This document shows, one piece after another, positions 26,612-37,334 of a stretch of 64,000 nt of DNA. Below the pieces are notes generated by a model. That model was not told the origin of the DNA. It saw only the letters and a list, made by a program, of their open reading frames with translations, and made no database searches. Source of the DNA: Enterovibrio norvegicus FF-33. GTDB taxonomy: Bacteria > Pseudomonadota > Gammaproteobacteria > Enterobacterales > Vibrionaceae. The stretch spans positions 38,489-102,488 of the forward strand of contig NZ_AJYD02000001.1 of NCBI RefSeq assembly GCF_000286835.2, in the 5' to 3' direction. The translations under genes and the position numbers were made by a program. Position 1 is the first letter of the stretch, and every line of letters begins with the position of its first letter.

Positions 26612-27282
26612 TCGTCTGACTGCCACTTGGTAAGAAGAATAGCGATGTGCTCTGCAATTTGCTCAACAAACAGGGTGTCCATGCTGGGCTGAAAGTGTCC
26701 GCCATCTTTGCTGGCAAACGACAAAAAGCCTAGCTCTTTCCCCTTGTAAACAGGTACTAATGCATAAGAGCCTAGCTCTGGTGCGTGACTAACAAATAGT
26801 TCACCATCGGCTTTACGAAGACGACCCAAGTAAACATGCTGACCGCAAAAATGCGCCGCTTTTATTGCGTCGACACTTTTTTTGTTCAAGGCATGATGAC
26901 CAACATCGTAAAAACGCAAGCTAACTGAGAGCTGCAGCGACGAGGCTAAAGTACGTAACGCCTGATGAATATCCTGCTCACGACTGGCGGCAAACAAAGC
27001 TTTGTGCGCCTGCGAGAAAGCACGAAACAGGTTTTCATTCCCTGCAGCAATGCTCATCAATTGGGTGATGTCTTCTTCTAGTTCAGCCACGCGTTCGCGT
27101 AATCGGCTTAGCTGAATTTCAACCAAGGAAACCGCGCCACGTTGTGGATGAGAGAGTCGAAGTTGCTCCAGCAATTTAAGCTGGCTAAGAAAAAAGTCAG
27201 GATTGTCTTTCAAATAGCTGGCCACGGCATCGTCGGTAAGCGCTTTTGCCAGTGGCCCTTCGAGCTTGGAAAGCTCCGTCAT
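26608..27282 (-). CDS. DUF484 family protein (YigA-like)
   Basis: A 224-residue cytoplasmic protein: helical N-terminus with [10 protein letters not shown] typical of DUF484, a coiled coil at about 55-80 ([15 protein letters not shown]), and a GAF-like domain in the second half. The ligand is unknown. It overlaps dapF upstream and xerC downstream by four bases each (ATGA at both ends), a tightly coupled arrangement. Confidence 0.9.
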   Translation of the reverse strand: MTELSKLEGPLAKALTDDAVASYLKDNPDFFLSQLKLLEQLRLSHPQRGAVSLVEIQLSRLRERVAELEEDITQLMSIAAGNENLFRAFSQAHKALFAASREQDIHQALRTLASSLQLSVSLRFYDVGHHALNKKSVDAIKAAHFCGQHVYLGRLRKADGELFVSHAPELGSYALVPVYKGKELGFLSFASKDGGHFQPSMDTLFVEQIAEHIAILLTKWQSDE

Positions 27283-28109
27283 ACTGTTATTTGTCCATCA
27301 TAAACATGTGAAGCTGGGCCGGACATATGCAAAGCATGTCCCGGACCACGCCAACGAATGTGTAGATCGCCGCCTGGCAATTGCACGCGTACAGACTCAT
27401 CAAGCAAGCCTTGTGCAATGCCGACAGCCACCGCTGCGCAGGCACCGCTGCCACAAGCTTGGGTCTCACCTGCGCCGCGCTCATAAACGCGAAGACGAAT
27501 TTCACTGCGTGAGACCACCTGCATGAAACCTGCATTGACACGCTCAGGAAAACGCTCGTGGGATTCCACCAACGGGCCCAAGGTGTCAACATCGGCCGTA
27601 TCCACATCGTCAACCACTGTGACACAGTGTGGATTACCCATACTGACCGCGCCAACAAACAAGGTTTTGTCACCTACACGTAAAATATAGGTTTTTTCTT
27701 CTGTGTTTGCGCGGAAGGGAATTTTTGATGGTTCCCAAACAGGCTCGCCCATATTGACCGTGACCTGATCGTCACCATCAATATTGAGTACAATTTTACC
27801 CGACTTAGTGCTGACTTGGATTTGATGTTTATTGGTCAGCCCTTTCATGCGAACAAAACGAGCAAAGCAGCGCGCGCCGTTGCCGCACTGCTCGACTTCA
27901 CTGCTGTCAGCATTGAAAATCCGATAGTGAAAATCACTCTCCGGATCATAAGGTGGCTCGACCACCAAAAGCTGATCAAAACCCACACCGGTGTTTCTGT
28001 CCGCCAAACGACGGATCATGTCCGGGGAGAAATACGCATTTTGCGTCACGCAATCAACCACCATAAAGTCGTTGCCGAGACCATGCATTTTCGAGAATTG
28101 TATCTGCAT
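27279..28109 (-). CDS. dapF: Diaminopimelate epimerase
   Basis: Interconverts LL- and meso-diaminopimelate for peptidoglycan and lysine. 276 residues, the usual length. The two catalytic cysteines are seen as C75 in QCGNGARC and C of [12 protein letters not shown] (near residue 219). It lies nine bases after lysA, so both lysine-branch genes form one transcript. Confidence 0.97.
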   Translation of the reverse strand: MQIQFSKMHGLGNDFMVVDCVTQNAYFSPDMIRRLADRNTGVGFDQLLVVEPPYDPESDFHYRIFNADSSEVEQCGNGARCFARFVRMKGLTNKHQIQVSTKSGKIVLNIDGDDQVTVNMGEPVWEPSKIPFRANTEEKTYILRVGDKTLFVGAVSMGNPHCVTVVDDVDTADVDTLGPLVESHERFPERVNAGFMQVVSRSEIRLRVYERGAGETQACGSGACAAVAVGIAQGLLDESVRVQLPGGDLHIRWRGPGHALHMSGPASHVYDGQITV

Positions 28110-28118
28110 CCGGTTCCT

Positions 28119-29372
28119 TTATTCAGGCAAAACCTGTTCTAACTGCCACAGTGATTCCAGTGGCTCTCTCTGACGTACCAGATGGGCTTGCTCACCGTCC
28201 ACCATCACTTCGGCAGCACGGCTACGCGTATTGTAGTTCGATGACATCACAAAGCCGTATGCGCCTGATGAACGCACAGCAAGCAAGTCACCAGCTTCCA
28301 ACACCAAGGAACGGTCTTTGCCTAAGTAGTCGCCTGTTTCACACACAGGGCCAACCAAATCATAGGTTTTGCCTTCCCCGTCGCGCGGACGAAGCGGCAC
28401 AATGTCTTGCCATGCTTGATACAACGCAGGGCGCAGTAAATCGTTCATCGCCGCATCAATGATGGCAAAATTCTTCTCGGCGTTGTGCTTGAGAAATTCA
28501 ACTTTTGTGACCAATACACCAGCGTTGGCGGCAATGGCACGACCCGGTTCAAACACCAACTCTATGTCTTGATGATTGTCGAGACGATCTAGTAAAGCCT
28601 TGGCGTAGTCAGATGGCTCAGGTGGCTTTTCATCGTGATAAGTCACGCCCAATCCACCACCAACATCAAGATGAGTGATGTTAATACCATCTTCACGCAG
28701 TGCATCAATCAGCCCCAAAAGGCGATCGGTAGATTCAATAAATGGCGCCAGATCCGTTAACTGAGAGCCGATATGACAATCGATACCGTGTACGTCCAGA
28801 TTTGGCAAGCCATGGGCGTAATGGTAAACCTCACGCGCACGGTCGAATGCAATACCGAACTTGTTTTCTTTAAGACCGGTGGAAATATATGGGTGGGTTT
28901 TGGCGTCTACGTCCGGGTTAATACGCAAGCTAACAGGTGCGACTTTACCGAGTTCTCCCGCCACTTGATTCAATCGATCAAGTTCAGCTTCCGATTCCAC
29001 GTTGAAACACTTAATCCCCAACGACAGCGCACGCGCCATTTCTGGGGCAGTTTTACCCACACCAGAGAAAACCACTTTAGCCGGATCGCCACCCGCTGCA
29101 AGCACACGCTCTAGCTCGCCTTGGGAAACGATGTCAAAACCTGAGCCTAAACGAGCAAGCACATTGAGCACACCCAAGTTGCTGTTCGCCTTCACGGCAT
29201 AGCAAATCAGGTGTGGATGATCGCCAACTGCATTATTAAACGCATGCCAATGACGCTCTAGCGTCGCACGAGAATAAACGTACAGCGGGGTGCCATAGTC
29301 TTGTGCCAACTGTGCCAAAGGCAGGTCTTCTGCCCAAAGCTGTCCGTCATCCTGATAATTGAAGTAATCCAA
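28119..29372 (-). CDS. lysA: Diaminopimelate decarboxylase
   Basis: Final step of lysine synthesis, decarboxylating meso-diaminopimelate. 417 residues of the fold-III PLP family. The PLP lysine is K61 in CYAVKANSN, the phosphate-binding glycines are in LDVGGGLGV, and the partner-subunit cysteine is in GPVCETGDYL. It follows lptM by 24 bases and precedes dapF, the conserved order. Confidence 0.97.
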   Translation of the reverse strand: MDYFNYQDDGQLWAEDLPLAQLAQDYGTPLYVYSRATLERHWHAFNNAVGDHPHLICYAVKANSNLGVLNVLARLGSGFDIVSQGELERVLAAGGDPAKVVFSGVGKTAPEMARALSLGIKCFNVESEAELDRLNQVAGELGKVAPVSLRINPDVDAKTHPYISTGLKENKFGIAFDRAREVYHYAHGLPNLDVHGIDCHIGSQLTDLAPFIESTDRLLGLIDALREDGINITHLDVGGGLGVTYHDEKPPEPSDYAKALLDRLDNHQDIELVFEPGRAIAANAGVLVTKVEFLKHNAEKNFAIIDAAMNDLLRPALYQAWQDIVPLRPRDGEGKTYDLVGPVCETGDYLGKDRSLVLEAGDLLAVRSSGAYGFVMSSNYNTRSRAAEVMVDGEQAHLVRQREPLESLWQLEQVLPE

Positions 29373-29396
29373 CGTTGTCCTTCCCTGTCCGATATA

Positions 29397-29567
29397 TTAT
29401 GGCTGATCAGTTCCCTGAGCTTGCGTATCCTGTGTGTTTCCCGTTTCTGCTGGCGCACTGTTTTGCGCTGGCGCGTCTTCGGGAAAATAGAGTGGGCCTT
29501 GTTGGCCACATGCAGACAGCAAGGTAATTGCGGCCAGCACAACAAGTTTCAGGGTTGTTCGCATCAT
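29397..29567 (-). CDS. lptM: LPS-assembly lipoprotein LptM
   Basis: A 56-residue lipoprotein, too short for standard cut-offs. A signal peptide ends in the lipobox LLSAC (C20), and the mature N-terminus reads CGQQGPLYFPED, the hallmark of LptM (formerly YifL), which helps LptD oxidation at the outer membrane. The rest is a Gln/Ala/Thr-rich linker. Start is ATG at 29567, with a second ATG next to it. It is the first gene of the lysA-dapF unit and is divergent from cyaY. Confidence 0.92.
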   Translation of the reverse strand: MMRTTLKLVVLAAITLLSACGQQGPLYFPEDAPAQNSAPAETGNTQDTQAQGTDQP

Positions 29568-29641
29568 TTATGCCAGTGATCCAAAAGTTAATGCCCTCTA
29601 TAATCGCATCAACACACTGAAAAGCAATAGGACGGAATACA

Positions 29642-29953
29642 ATGAACACCAGTGAATACCATGAACTTGTCGACGCAGAATGGATGGCCATCGAGGAAGG
29701 TATCGATGAATGCGGTGCAGATATCGATTACGAAACATCTGGTAATGTTCTGACACTGGATTTTGAAGACCGCACTCAGATCATCATTAATCGTCAAGAG
29801 CCGATGTCAGAGATCTGGCTGGCGTCGAAATCCGGAGGCTTCCACTTCGCTTATAAAGAAGGAAAATGGCTGTGTAGCAAGACAGGCGTTGAGTTTAGCG
29901 AAATGGTCAAGCAAGAATGCCGCAAACAATCTGGCGAAGAGGTCAATTGGTAG
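29642..29953 (+). CDS. cyaY: Iron-sulfur cluster assembly frataxin CyaY
   Basis: Iron-binding regulator of the cysteine desulfurase IscS. 103 residues with the frataxin fold: an acidic first helix (EYHELVDAEWMAIEEGID), the GNVLTLDFED strands, and SEIWLASKSGGFHF, the typical Trp-rich sheet. It is divergent from lptM and convergent with cyaA, as in enterobacteria and vibrios. Confidence 0.96.
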   Translation: MNTSEYHELVDAEWMAIEEGIDECGADIDYETSGNVLTLDFEDRTQIIINRQEPMSEIWLASKSGGFHFAYKEGKWLCSKTGVEFSEMVKQECRKQSGEEVNW

Positions 29954-29993
29954 AGCGCGCATTGCTTACGCACTAAATCAAGACTCACAAACG

Positions 29994-30031
29994 CAACGTC
30001 GCTGAAAGCCATTAGGTTTTCAGCGACGTTT
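29994..30031. terminator. Hairpin between convergent cyaY and cyaA
   Basis: A 13-bp stem AACGTCGCTGAAA/TTTCAGCGACGTT. It serves both strands; neither side has a long T-tract. Confidence 0.7.
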
Positions 30032-30056
30032 GTGTCGGTACGTTTAGGCTTACAAT

Positions 30057-32612
30057 TTAACGAGAAGCAACCTGTGCTGGCTCACCGCGCGTCTCTGCGC
30101 CACGTTGCCACTGGCGATCACTCTTATACGGGATCACCTGCGCCCGACCATCAGCCTGATGGATGATGTCGTAAAACTGAGGTAAGTTGAAATTAACGGC
30201 TTGGCCACTAAAGCTCACTTTTTCCTGAGATGATGTGTAGAAGCGGTTCACGCCTTGCACCATTTCTTCTTTATCGCCACTGCATTGACGATACATTTCT
30301 ACGCGATTATTTTCGTCCAACACATAAATATTGAACCCTTCGCTGCAATCTTCGAAGAAAAACTGGATGATACCTTCACTAGCATACGCATCGACCACTT
30401 CTGGCGGATGTATTTCTCCCTCTTTATCCAACACCACCAAGGGCGATCCCGTGATCTTGTTGGTTGAGATAGAACGATAAAAATCCACCGAGTTCTCAAG
30501 TTTTTGTACCGACACGCCGCGTCGCTCAAAGAACAATCCGAAGGTTTGATCAGCCACACGAATCGCTTTAAAACGACGACGTTTTTCCTGATCGATAGGC
30601 TTTAATCGCATATCAATACATTCTGCCACCAACTGATACACCAAATTACGGATCAAGCCGCGCATTTTTCCAGCGTAGCAAAACACGTCGACAGACTCGG
30701 GGGGAATCGCATCTTGGTGCATCTTGCCTAGTAGCGTCTTAAGCACATCCAGCATGGCGTTATCACCCTTAAAATTCAGGGTACGCACTTCATTCCAGCT
30801 GTTGCGGTAAACCAAATCAACGCTACCCACCAAGCATTGCTGCTCAGCACCGTAGCTGAAAATGTCTGTGTTTTTGAAATCGAATCGAACTGACGGCTGC
30901 TTCAATTCAGAAGTAGGATCGTGCTCAAGGTTGATGAACAGCGCCAGTTTGCGGATTTCACAAGGGCTCGACAACGCCTGCAATGATGGATGCGGTCGAC
31001 GTACCGAGAAGGTATTTCGCATGTCACTCACCAGCTGATACAACTTGTCGATGTCGACTTCACTGGTACGTGCGACGGAATGCAGGCAAGTCGATTCAGT
31101 GAGCATGCCATTGAAATACGCCCAAGCAACAAGCTTGGACAAGTAACGGTTGTGCTCTAGTGGCGCGCGACCAATGATGTCGACAGGTTTAAGTGATTGC
31201 TTATACAAATACCAACCCGGCGGATTGTTGCGCCCTTCCGGCACTTGAATCAAGGTCAGGTTAGGTTCGTGCAAATCCGGCGATAATTGAGGATTAAGCA
31301 AGGTCACTTTACCCGGCAACACCTCAAATGCAGCGTACAGCTTACGCGCCAAAATACTGATATCTTCAGGACTAATCGCAGAAGTAATGTCATTGCGACG
31401 CGCAAAGCGGATCAGGTTGCGATAGCTCAGCATCAAAGCTTCTAACAGCTCGTTATGCGCCTCTTTAACCTCTTCCACCTTCCAGTTACGGCGATTATCC
31501 AGACGTGCAATATCGTCTTGCGTCCAACCCCATTCACGGGTCAATACGCACAACACTTCACGGCGCCATGGCACGGAGCCTGGGCCCGGTTCACGGGTCA
31601 GTTTTTCATGGGTTTTGAGGTAAAAACAGCGACGCACCAAATCGAGACGACGGTGATCGTCAATGCGTTCGAGGTAACGCGTGACTTTCTCCAACATCAG
31701 ATAGTAAGCATCAGATTGATACACATCCACCATACCGGAGAAGAAACGGCGCTTACCGTCAACACTAAGAAGCTGCGTGCCTGGGTATTCCCAAGAATAC
31801 GCTTCAAGCAAAATCGCTTTCAATACCGACTTATACGGGGAGTCGATACTTTTATACAGTTGCCAAAGGCTGGAGCCAAAATACTCTTCTGCTGGGATCG
31901 ACGGCAATCCGCCAAAATCGACCCAGTCATCACGACGAAGCGCACCGCTAGCGATCATCTCACCCACGTATTCTTCGTAGCAGTTTTCCATCTCTGGCGG
32001 CACCAAATACCACAGCAGTTGCTGACCAGCTAGGTGCAAGGCAGAGCGATAAAATTCATCAAGTAAGAGATAGTGTTGACTGGAGCCACAGTTATCAGAC
32101 GTCATTTCCTGCGCGAGGTTTTGACGGAAACGCTGCTCACACATCACGAAGAAGTTCACTTCTACGCCTTGTGCCATTGCCCAATCAGAAATCAGCGAGC
32201 ACTTAGCATCGAGCATTGAGCGCTCTTCTTCACTCACCCACTGTTGCACACAAACCCAAATATCCAGATCGCTGCTCAGGCTTTGCCCCATCGACGCGGT
32301 GCTGCCCATAGAGAACATCCCTTTAATCGGGAAATCTTTAGAAATGGGTTTTTCCGGCGCAGACGTATTCGATGCCAATGCACAATCATTGACAAAATCT
32401 TGATGAATATCTGAAAGGGTAAAGCTGGCAATGCCGTGAACAACACTGCGCTCGAGGTAGCCAGGAACGGCAGGATGGTTAAAGTGCAGCAAAGCAGGTA
32501 ATACGTTAAACACGTTAACGGCCTGAGAATGCATAGCGCTTCGTGCGCGCTCCAATCGTACTCGATTGAAGGCATTAAGACGCTCTATTTGCTGATCAAT
32601 ATAGTTTTGCAA
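30057..32612 (-). CDS. cyaA: Class I adenylate cyclase
   Basis: Makes cAMP, the CRP co-activator. About 851 residues: N-terminal catalytic domain (GMFSMGSTASMGQS, with SDLDIWVC acidic metal site) and a long C-terminal regulatory domain for EIIA-Glc control. A TTG start at 32612 is preferred because GGA lies eight bases upstream; the in-frame ATG at 32621 sits on top of that same GGA and has no site of its own. E. coli cyaA also uses TTG. A CRP-like site lies 257 bases upstream. Confidence 0.93.
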   Translation of the reverse strand: MQNYIDQQIERLNAFNRVRLERARSAMHSQAVNVFNVLPALLHFNHPAVPGYLERSVVHGIASFTLSDIHQDFVNDCALASNTSAPEKPISKDFPIKGMFSMGSTASMGQSLSSDLDIWVCVQQWVSEEERSMLDAKCSLISDWAMAQGVEVNFFVMCEQRFRQNLAQEMTSDNCGSSQHYLLLDEFYRSALHLAGQQLLWYLVPPEMENCYEEYVGEMIASGALRRDDWVDFGGLPSIPAEEYFGSSLWQLYKSIDSPYKSVLKAILLEAYSWEYPGTQLLSVDGKRRFFSGMVDVYQSDAYYLMLEKVTRYLERIDDHRRLDLVRRCFYLKTHEKLTREPGPGSVPWRREVLCVLTREWGWTQDDIARLDNRRNWKVEEVKEAHNELLEALMLSYRNLIRFARRNDITSAISPEDISILARKLYAAFEVLPGKVTLLNPQLSPDLHEPNLTLIQVPEGRNNPPGWYLYKQSLKPVDIIGRAPLEHNRYLSKLVAWAYFNGMLTESTCLHSVARTSEVDIDKLYQLVSDMRNTFSVRRPHPSLQALSSPCEIRKLALFINLEHDPTSELKQPSVRFDFKNTDIFSYGAEQQCLVGSVDLVYRNSWNEVRTLNFKGDNAMLDVLKTLLGKMHQDAIPPESVDVFCYAGKMRGLIRNLVYQLVAECIDMRLKPIDQEKRRRFKAIRVADQTFGLFFERRGVSVQKLENSVDFYRSISTNKITGSPLVVLDKEGEIHPPEVVDAYASEGIIQFFFEDCSEGFNIYVLDENNRVEMYRQCSGDKEEMVQGVNRFYTSSQEKVSFSGQAVNFNLPQFYDIIHQADGRAQVIPYKSDRQWQRGAETRGEPAQVASR

Positions 32613-32621
32613 GATTAACAT

Positions 32622-33161
32622 CCAAAGTTGCCGACATCCTAGTCAACGAAACAGGCCTCAACGAAATACCACTGCGAGTCCCATGGATAAAAACGTGATC
32701 AATCTAACAGTTTTTACTCGGAGCGTAAAGCAAGCAACGACACAACATATTTGCTAAACATCGCTCACTATCTGAACGAAACTGTGAGACACACAACGCT
32801 TTATCTCAAATTTGATTCGAAATAAGGTGAACCAAGTAGTATTTCACACCCTACAACGACCCTTATTATTTGATCCATATCACACAGGATAGTCTATGGT
32901 GCAAAGCTTCGCACATTTTAGACGCCGCTTTCTCTGCCCTATTGCTACGCATTTCCATAACAAGCCCTCCATCCCTTGCACTTCACGTTCACTGTCCTCG
33001 TTAATCACTGACGCCAATCACCGAAACAACCCATCTAAGTGATACGACGAATCACAGGGCATCACACGTACCGACTGACTTCTGAAATCCTGCATCTTGA
33101 GGTGGTTTGGCAATGAGAAGCGGTGATACGATTAGCGTATGCAAATCACATGGAACCCACT
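32622..33161. other. Divergent cyaA/hemC intergenic region
   Basis: About 540 bases without a supported gene. It must hold the promoters of cyaA and hemC. The one recognisable element is a CRP-type site at 32869-32884. Short in-frame ATGs just before hemC (33123, 33150) lack ribosome binding sites. Confidence 0.6.
32869..32884. promoter_or_regulatory. CRP binding site
   Basis: TTTGA-TCCATA-TCACA, nine of ten core positions of TGTGA-N6-TCACA, between cyaA and hemC. In E. coli cAMP-CRP represses the main cyaA promoter, so negative feedback is the likely use. Confidence 0.6.
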
Positions 33162-34097
33162 ATGAATTCAACGCCCCTACGCATCGCGACTCGCAAAAGC
33201 CCATTGGCGCTTTGGCAGGCCGAATATGTTAAAGCTGCTCTCGAGAATACACACCCCGGTCTGGTGGTTGAGTTGGTGCCAATGGTGACCAAGGGCGACA
33301 TTATTCTGGATACGCCACTCGCGAAAGTGGGCGGCAAAGGCCTGTTCGTAAAAGAACTAGAACAAGCCATGCTGGAAGGACGTGCTGATATCGCCGTTCA
33401 CTCAATGAAAGATGTCCCTGTCGAATTTCCACAAGGGCTGGGACTCGTCACTATCTGTGAACGTGGTGATCCACGTGATGCTTTTGTTTCTAACACGTAT
33501 TCGAGTATCAGCGATCTGCCACAAGGCGCGATTGTCGGTACATCGAGCTTGCGTCGTCAGTGCCAACTGCGTGAGATGCGCCCCGACCTCGTGGTTAACG
33601 ATCTACGCGGTAACGTGGGGACACGTCTGGGTAAACTCGATAACGGTGAATATGACGCCATCATCCTTGCTGCGGCTGGTTTGAAGCGCCTTGGACTGCA
33701 TGACCGTATTCGCAATGAAATCGAACCCGAAGAAATCCTGCCTGCAGTTGGACAAGGCGCCGTCGGCATTGAATGTCGACTTGACGATGAGCGTGTTCGT
33801 GCTTTGCTCGAGCCACTTGCTGATGCAAACACCACCTATCGCGTATTGTGCGAGCGTGCCATGAACAATCGCCTACAAGGTGGTTGTCAGGTACCCATCG
33901 GCAGTTATTCTGAAATTCAAGGCGATCAAATCTATTTGCGCGCTTTGGTTGGCGAGCCAGACGGCAGCGAAATCATTCGTGGTGAAGTCACAGGGCCGCT
34001 AGAGAAAGCCGAAGAATTGGGAACAGGCCTTGCAGAGCGATTGCTGGCAGAAGGCGCACGCCCGATTCTTGAAAAGTTGTATCAGGACGAAATATGA
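33162..34097 (+). CDS. hemC: Hydroxymethylbilane synthase
   Basis: Polymerises four porphobilinogen units to hydroxymethylbilane. 311 residues from the ATG at 33162, chosen because GGAA lies seven bases upstream and [18 protein letters not shown] is the family N-terminus. The dipyrromethane-cofactor cysteine is C242 in [10 protein letters not shown], the same number as in E. coli. It overlaps hemD by four bases and begins the hemCDXY operon. Confidence 0.97.
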   Translation: MNSTPLRIATRKSPLALWQAEYVKAALENTHPGLVVELVPMVTKGDIILDTPLAKVGGKGLFVKELEQAMLEGRADIAVHSMKDVPVEFPQGLGLVTICERGDPRDAFVSNTYSSISDLPQGAIVGTSSLRRQCQLREMRPDLVVNDLRGNVGTRLGKLDNGEYDAIILAAAGLKRLGLHDRIRNEIEPEEILPAVGQGAVGIECRLDDERVRALLEPLADANTTYRVLCERAMNNRLQGGCQVPIGSYSEIQGDQIYLRALVGEPDGSEIIRGEVTGPLEKAEELGTGLAERLLAEGARPILEKLYQDEI

Positions 34098-34867
34098 CGG
34101 TCGTGGTCGTCCGTCCGGCACCTGCCTGTTATGCGCTGGTCGACAGCCTCAACCAAGCAGGAATAAAGGCGCTGCCCGCGCCTTTGTTATCTTTTTCAGC
34201 CGGCGCCGACCTCCCGACACTTCGCGATACCCTAACCACACTGCCTAACGGCAGTGTGGTTGTCGCTGTCAGCCCACGCGCTGTCGAATATGCGCAATTG
34301 CACTTAAACGAACATCATACCCAATGGCGCTCAGACCTACATTTCGTTGCTGTGGGCGAAAAAACAGCCTCTGTTTGGCGCGAACTGAGCAATATTGATG
34401 CGATGCAGCCCCCGAGCGAAGACAGTGAAGGCATGTTATCCCTGCCCGTTTTTTCAAAAACAACATCGTTATCTGTGCTGATTTTACGCGGCAATGGCGG
34501 GCGAGCCTTATTGGGAGATACGCTCATTCAAAGTGGTGCCAAGGTGCGCTATTTTGAAGCCTATCAACGACACTGGAACGCAGACGATTTATCATCATTA
34601 GCCAAACAATGGCGGGCAGACGGCGTCGACACCTTTGTCGTCACCAGTGGTGAACAACTTTCACTTTTATGCCAGACAATCTCAGAGTGTGACCAGCAAT
34701 GGTTACGAGAATGCCATATACTGGTGCCAAGCAAACGGATTTACAATCAAGCAATTGGCCTTGGCTTTTCGGCAATTAACTGCGTAAACAGCGCCTCCAA
34801 TGACTCGCTGCTGCGCGCTTTATACGAGATGAACAACTCGGGACATTCGGATGACAGACAAGAATAA
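34094..34867 (+). CDS. hemD: Uroporphyrinogen-III synthase
   Basis: Closes the linear tetrapyrrole with inversion of ring D. 257 residues, weakly conserved as usual for HemD; visible anchors are VVVVRP at the start, [28 protein letters not shown] and VVTSGEQL. It overlaps hemC (ATGA) and its last 17 bases overlap hemX, so the operon is translated as a tightly coupled unit. Confidence 0.93.
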   Translation: MTVVVVRPAPACYALVDSLNQAGIKALPAPLLSFSAGADLPTLRDTLTTLPNGSVVVAVSPRAVEYAQLHLNEHHTQWRSDLHFVAVGEKTASVWRELSNIDAMQPPSEDSEGMLSLPVFSKTTSLSVLILRGNGGRALLGDTLIQSGAKVRYFEAYQRHWNADDLSSLAKQWRADGVDTFVVTSGEQLSLLCQTISECDQQWLRECHILVPSKRIYNQAIGLGFSAINCVNSASNDSLLRALYEMNNSGHSDDRQE

Positions 34868-36107
34868 ACCTTCAGGCACGGAGAAAGACACAGCGGCGCC
34901 AGCATCCTCAAAAGACACGGCAACGAATGCGTCTGACAAAGCCACCAGCTCTCCTTCTCATACAGATACTAAAGTGTCTGATAAGACTCAAGCAGGCGAT
35001 AAACCTTCTGTGGCACCGTCTTCTTCAGCAAAAGAAACCCAACCTGCTAAGCCTTCAAAACCCACCGCCTCTGCACCTGTGAAAGAAAAGAAAGGCGGGC
35101 GTGGATTGGCTGTACTTGCCATTGTGCTGGTTATTGCACTGGGCGCGGGTCTTTACTACCACGGGCATCAGCAATCAATGCAATACAACGCAGGTATTGC
35201 CACATTAAGTTCTCAGGTTTCTGAACTGAAAACGGCGCTGGAAGACAGTGACAAACAAGCACAAGCTGCGGTGCAAAAAGCCACGCAAGATACACAAGTG
35301 CTGATCGACCAGCAGGGCAAAACCATTGCCAGTTTGCAATCGGCTTTGGCTGACGTGAAAGGTCGCCGTCCTAATGACTGGTTATTAGCAGAAGCGAACT
35401 ATTTAGTTAACCAAGCAGGCCGTCAATTATGGCTGCAACATGACGTGCTGACCGCAACAACCTTGATGGAAAATGCAGACCAACGCATTGCAGAGTTGAA
35501 TGACCCGTCGCTGACGCCACTGCGCCAAGCCATGGCAAAAGACATTCAACAGCTGAAAGCGATTAAGCGCATCGACCGTGACGGCATCGTACTCAGACTG
35601 AACAGCTTGCAACAAGAAGTGGATAAACTGCCACTGGCCAATGCGATCATTCCTGAAGGCGAAGCGGTTGTCCCAGAGACAGTTTCAGATAACGTCGATG
35701 ATTGGCAGCAAAACCTTAAAGCGTCACTGAGCGATTTTGTGAGTCAGTTTATTACCTACCGTAAACGCGATGGTGATGTCGTACCGCTTCTAACCCCTGC
35801 GCAAACCTTCTATCTGCAAGAAAACCTCAAAGCCAAACTGGATCAGGCTATCACCGCGGTGTATCGCCAAAATGGTCGTCTGTATGCGGAATCGTTGAAA
35901 GCGGCGGAAGAATGGGCCGAGCGTTTCTATAACCAAGACGCCAAGATCACCGAAAGCTTTGTCAGCACGCTAAAAGCACTGAGCCAGCAAACCATTGCGG
36001 TGAGCTATCCAGAAGCATTGGAAAGCCAGCAACTTATCAGCGACTTGTTAGCCGATCGCCTACGGCGCGACCTTGCGCCGCTGTCGACGGGGGAGAGCAG
36101 CCAATGA
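34851..36107 (+). CDS. hemX: HemX membrane protein
   Basis: A 418-residue protein often mislabelled as uroporphyrinogen methyltransferase. It has a long, low-complexity N-terminal tail rich in Lys, Ser, Thr and Ala (about residues 1-80), one membrane segment (about 85-105), a coiled coil (about 115-165) and a conserved helical periplasmic domain (RRPNDWLLAEANYLVNQA). Exact function unknown; it may scaffold haem enzymes. It sits between hemD and hemY, overlapping both. Confidence 0.92.
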   Translation: MTDKNKPSGTEKDTAAPASSKDTATNASDKATSSPSHTDTKVSDKTQAGDKPSVAPSSSAKETQPAKPSKPTASAPVKEKKGGRGLAVLAIVLVIALGAGLYYHGHQQSMQYNAGIATLSSQVSELKTALEDSDKQAQAAVQKATQDTQVLIDQQGKTIASLQSALADVKGRRPNDWLLAEANYLVNQAGRQLWLQHDVLTATTLMENADQRIAELNDPSLTPLRQAMAKDIQQLKAIKRIDRDGIVLRLNSLQQEVDKLPLANAIIPEGEAVVPETVSDNVDDWQQNLKASLSDFVSQFITYRKRDGDVVPLLTPAQTFYLQENLKAKLDQAITAVYRQNGRLYAESLKAAEEWAERFYNQDAKITESFVSTLKALSQQTIAVSYPEALESQQLISDLLADRLRRDLAPLSTGESSQ

Positions 36108-37291
36108 TCAAAATCCTCCTATTAGTTATCGCACTGATCGCAGGTTTGATTGTTGGTCCTGATTTGGCCGGTAATCAAGGTTATGTGCTGATCTCTGCCG
36201 CAAATCAAACCATCGAAATGAGTCTGACTACATTGGTTATCGTGGTCATTGCTGCATTTGCTGCCTTGTTCATTCTCGAGTTTCTCATTCGCAAATTATT
36301 TTCGTTTTCGAACTCAACCCGTGGCTGGTTTTCTGGCCGTAAAAGCAAAAAGGCGCGCACCTTAACTAACCAAGGTTTGGTCAAATTGCTGGAAGGAGAC
36401 TGGAAACAAGCGGAGAAATTGGTGGTAAAGGGTGCAAACTGCAGTGATGCGCCGCTGCTTAATTACTTAGCCGCCGCAGAAGCAGCGCAGGGCCGTGGCG
36501 ATGTGGAAAACCGCGATCGCTACCTGCAACAAGCCTCTGATTTTGGCACTGACAGCCTAGCCACCTCACTGACTCGTGCAAAACTTCAATACCGTCAGGG
36601 CCAATACGAAGAAGCACTGGCAAGCATGCAAGGCTTGTTAGATGCGAACCCGCGTAATGCCATCTTGCTCAATCTGCTTAAAGATACCTATCTACAACTG
36701 CAAGATTGGCAAGCATTGCTTCGCCTGTTGCCGTCACTGAAACGTGTGAAAGCCATTTCTGACGCAGATGCGACCAAACTGGAGCTAAAATCTGAATGCG
36801 GCTTGATGGCCCATATCGCGACACAAAAGGGCAGTGATGGCCTTCTGGCGCATTGGAATAGCCTGTCGCGTGCAGCGCGTCAGCAAACACCGCTGATCGC
36901 CTGCTTAGTCAAACAATTGATTGCACGTCATGCCGATTCTGAAGCCTATGTCATTTTACGAGAAAATCTTAAAAAGCATCCTGATGAAACCTTGATTGGT
37001 CTCGTGCCTGAGTTGTCATTGCCTGACTATCACCCAGCGATTTTGAAGTTGCAGGATCTGTTGCGCTACAACGAGAGTAATCCGATCACACACAGCGCAT
37101 TGGGTCAGTTGTATTTCCGCGAAGGAAAATGGGCAGAAGCTCGTCAGCATTTTGAAAAAGCGCTCAATATTCGTGCCGATGTGACCGACTATGCATGGCT
37201 GGTTGATACGCTTGAAAAGCTCAATGAATCAGGCGAAGCCAATCACCTCTCACGTGAAGCATTGAAACTCGCGCTACCTCACAAAGAATGA
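36104..37291 (+). CDS. hemY: HemY tetratricopeptide membrane protein
   Basis: A 395-residue protein with two membrane segments (about 4-22 and 42-62) followed by TPR-like helices (QGQYEEALASMQGLLDANP, YFREGKWAEARQHFEKAL). This is the proteobacterial HemY, not protoporphyrinogen oxidase. It probably helps coordinate haem synthesis. Last gene of hemCDXY, overlapping hemX by four bases and followed by a strong terminator. Confidence 0.93.
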   Translation: MIKILLLVIALIAGLIVGPDLAGNQGYVLISAANQTIEMSLTTLVIVVIAAFAALFILEFLIRKLFSFSNSTRGWFSGRKSKKARTLTNQGLVKLLEGDWKQAEKLVVKGANCSDAPLLNYLAAAEAAQGRGDVENRDRYLQQASDFGTDSLATSLTRAKLQYRQGQYEEALASMQGLLDANPRNAILLNLLKDTYLQLQDWQALLRLLPSLKRVKAISDADATKLELKSECGLMAHIATQKGSDGLLAHWNSLSRAARQQTPLIACLVKQLIARHADSEAYVILRENLKKHPDETLIGLVPELSLPDYHPAILKLQDLLRYNESNPITHSALGQLYFREGKWAEARQHFEKALNIRADVTDYAWLVDTLEKLNESGEANHLSREALKLALPHKE

Positions 37292-37305
37292 AACATTTTG
37301 CGCAC

Positions 37306-37334
37306 AAAAAAACGCCCGAACGGGCGTTTTTTTA
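37306..37334 (+). terminator. Intrinsic terminator after hemY
   Basis: Stem AAAAACGCCCG/CGGGCGTTTTT with an AA loop and seven T. Confidence 0.95.
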
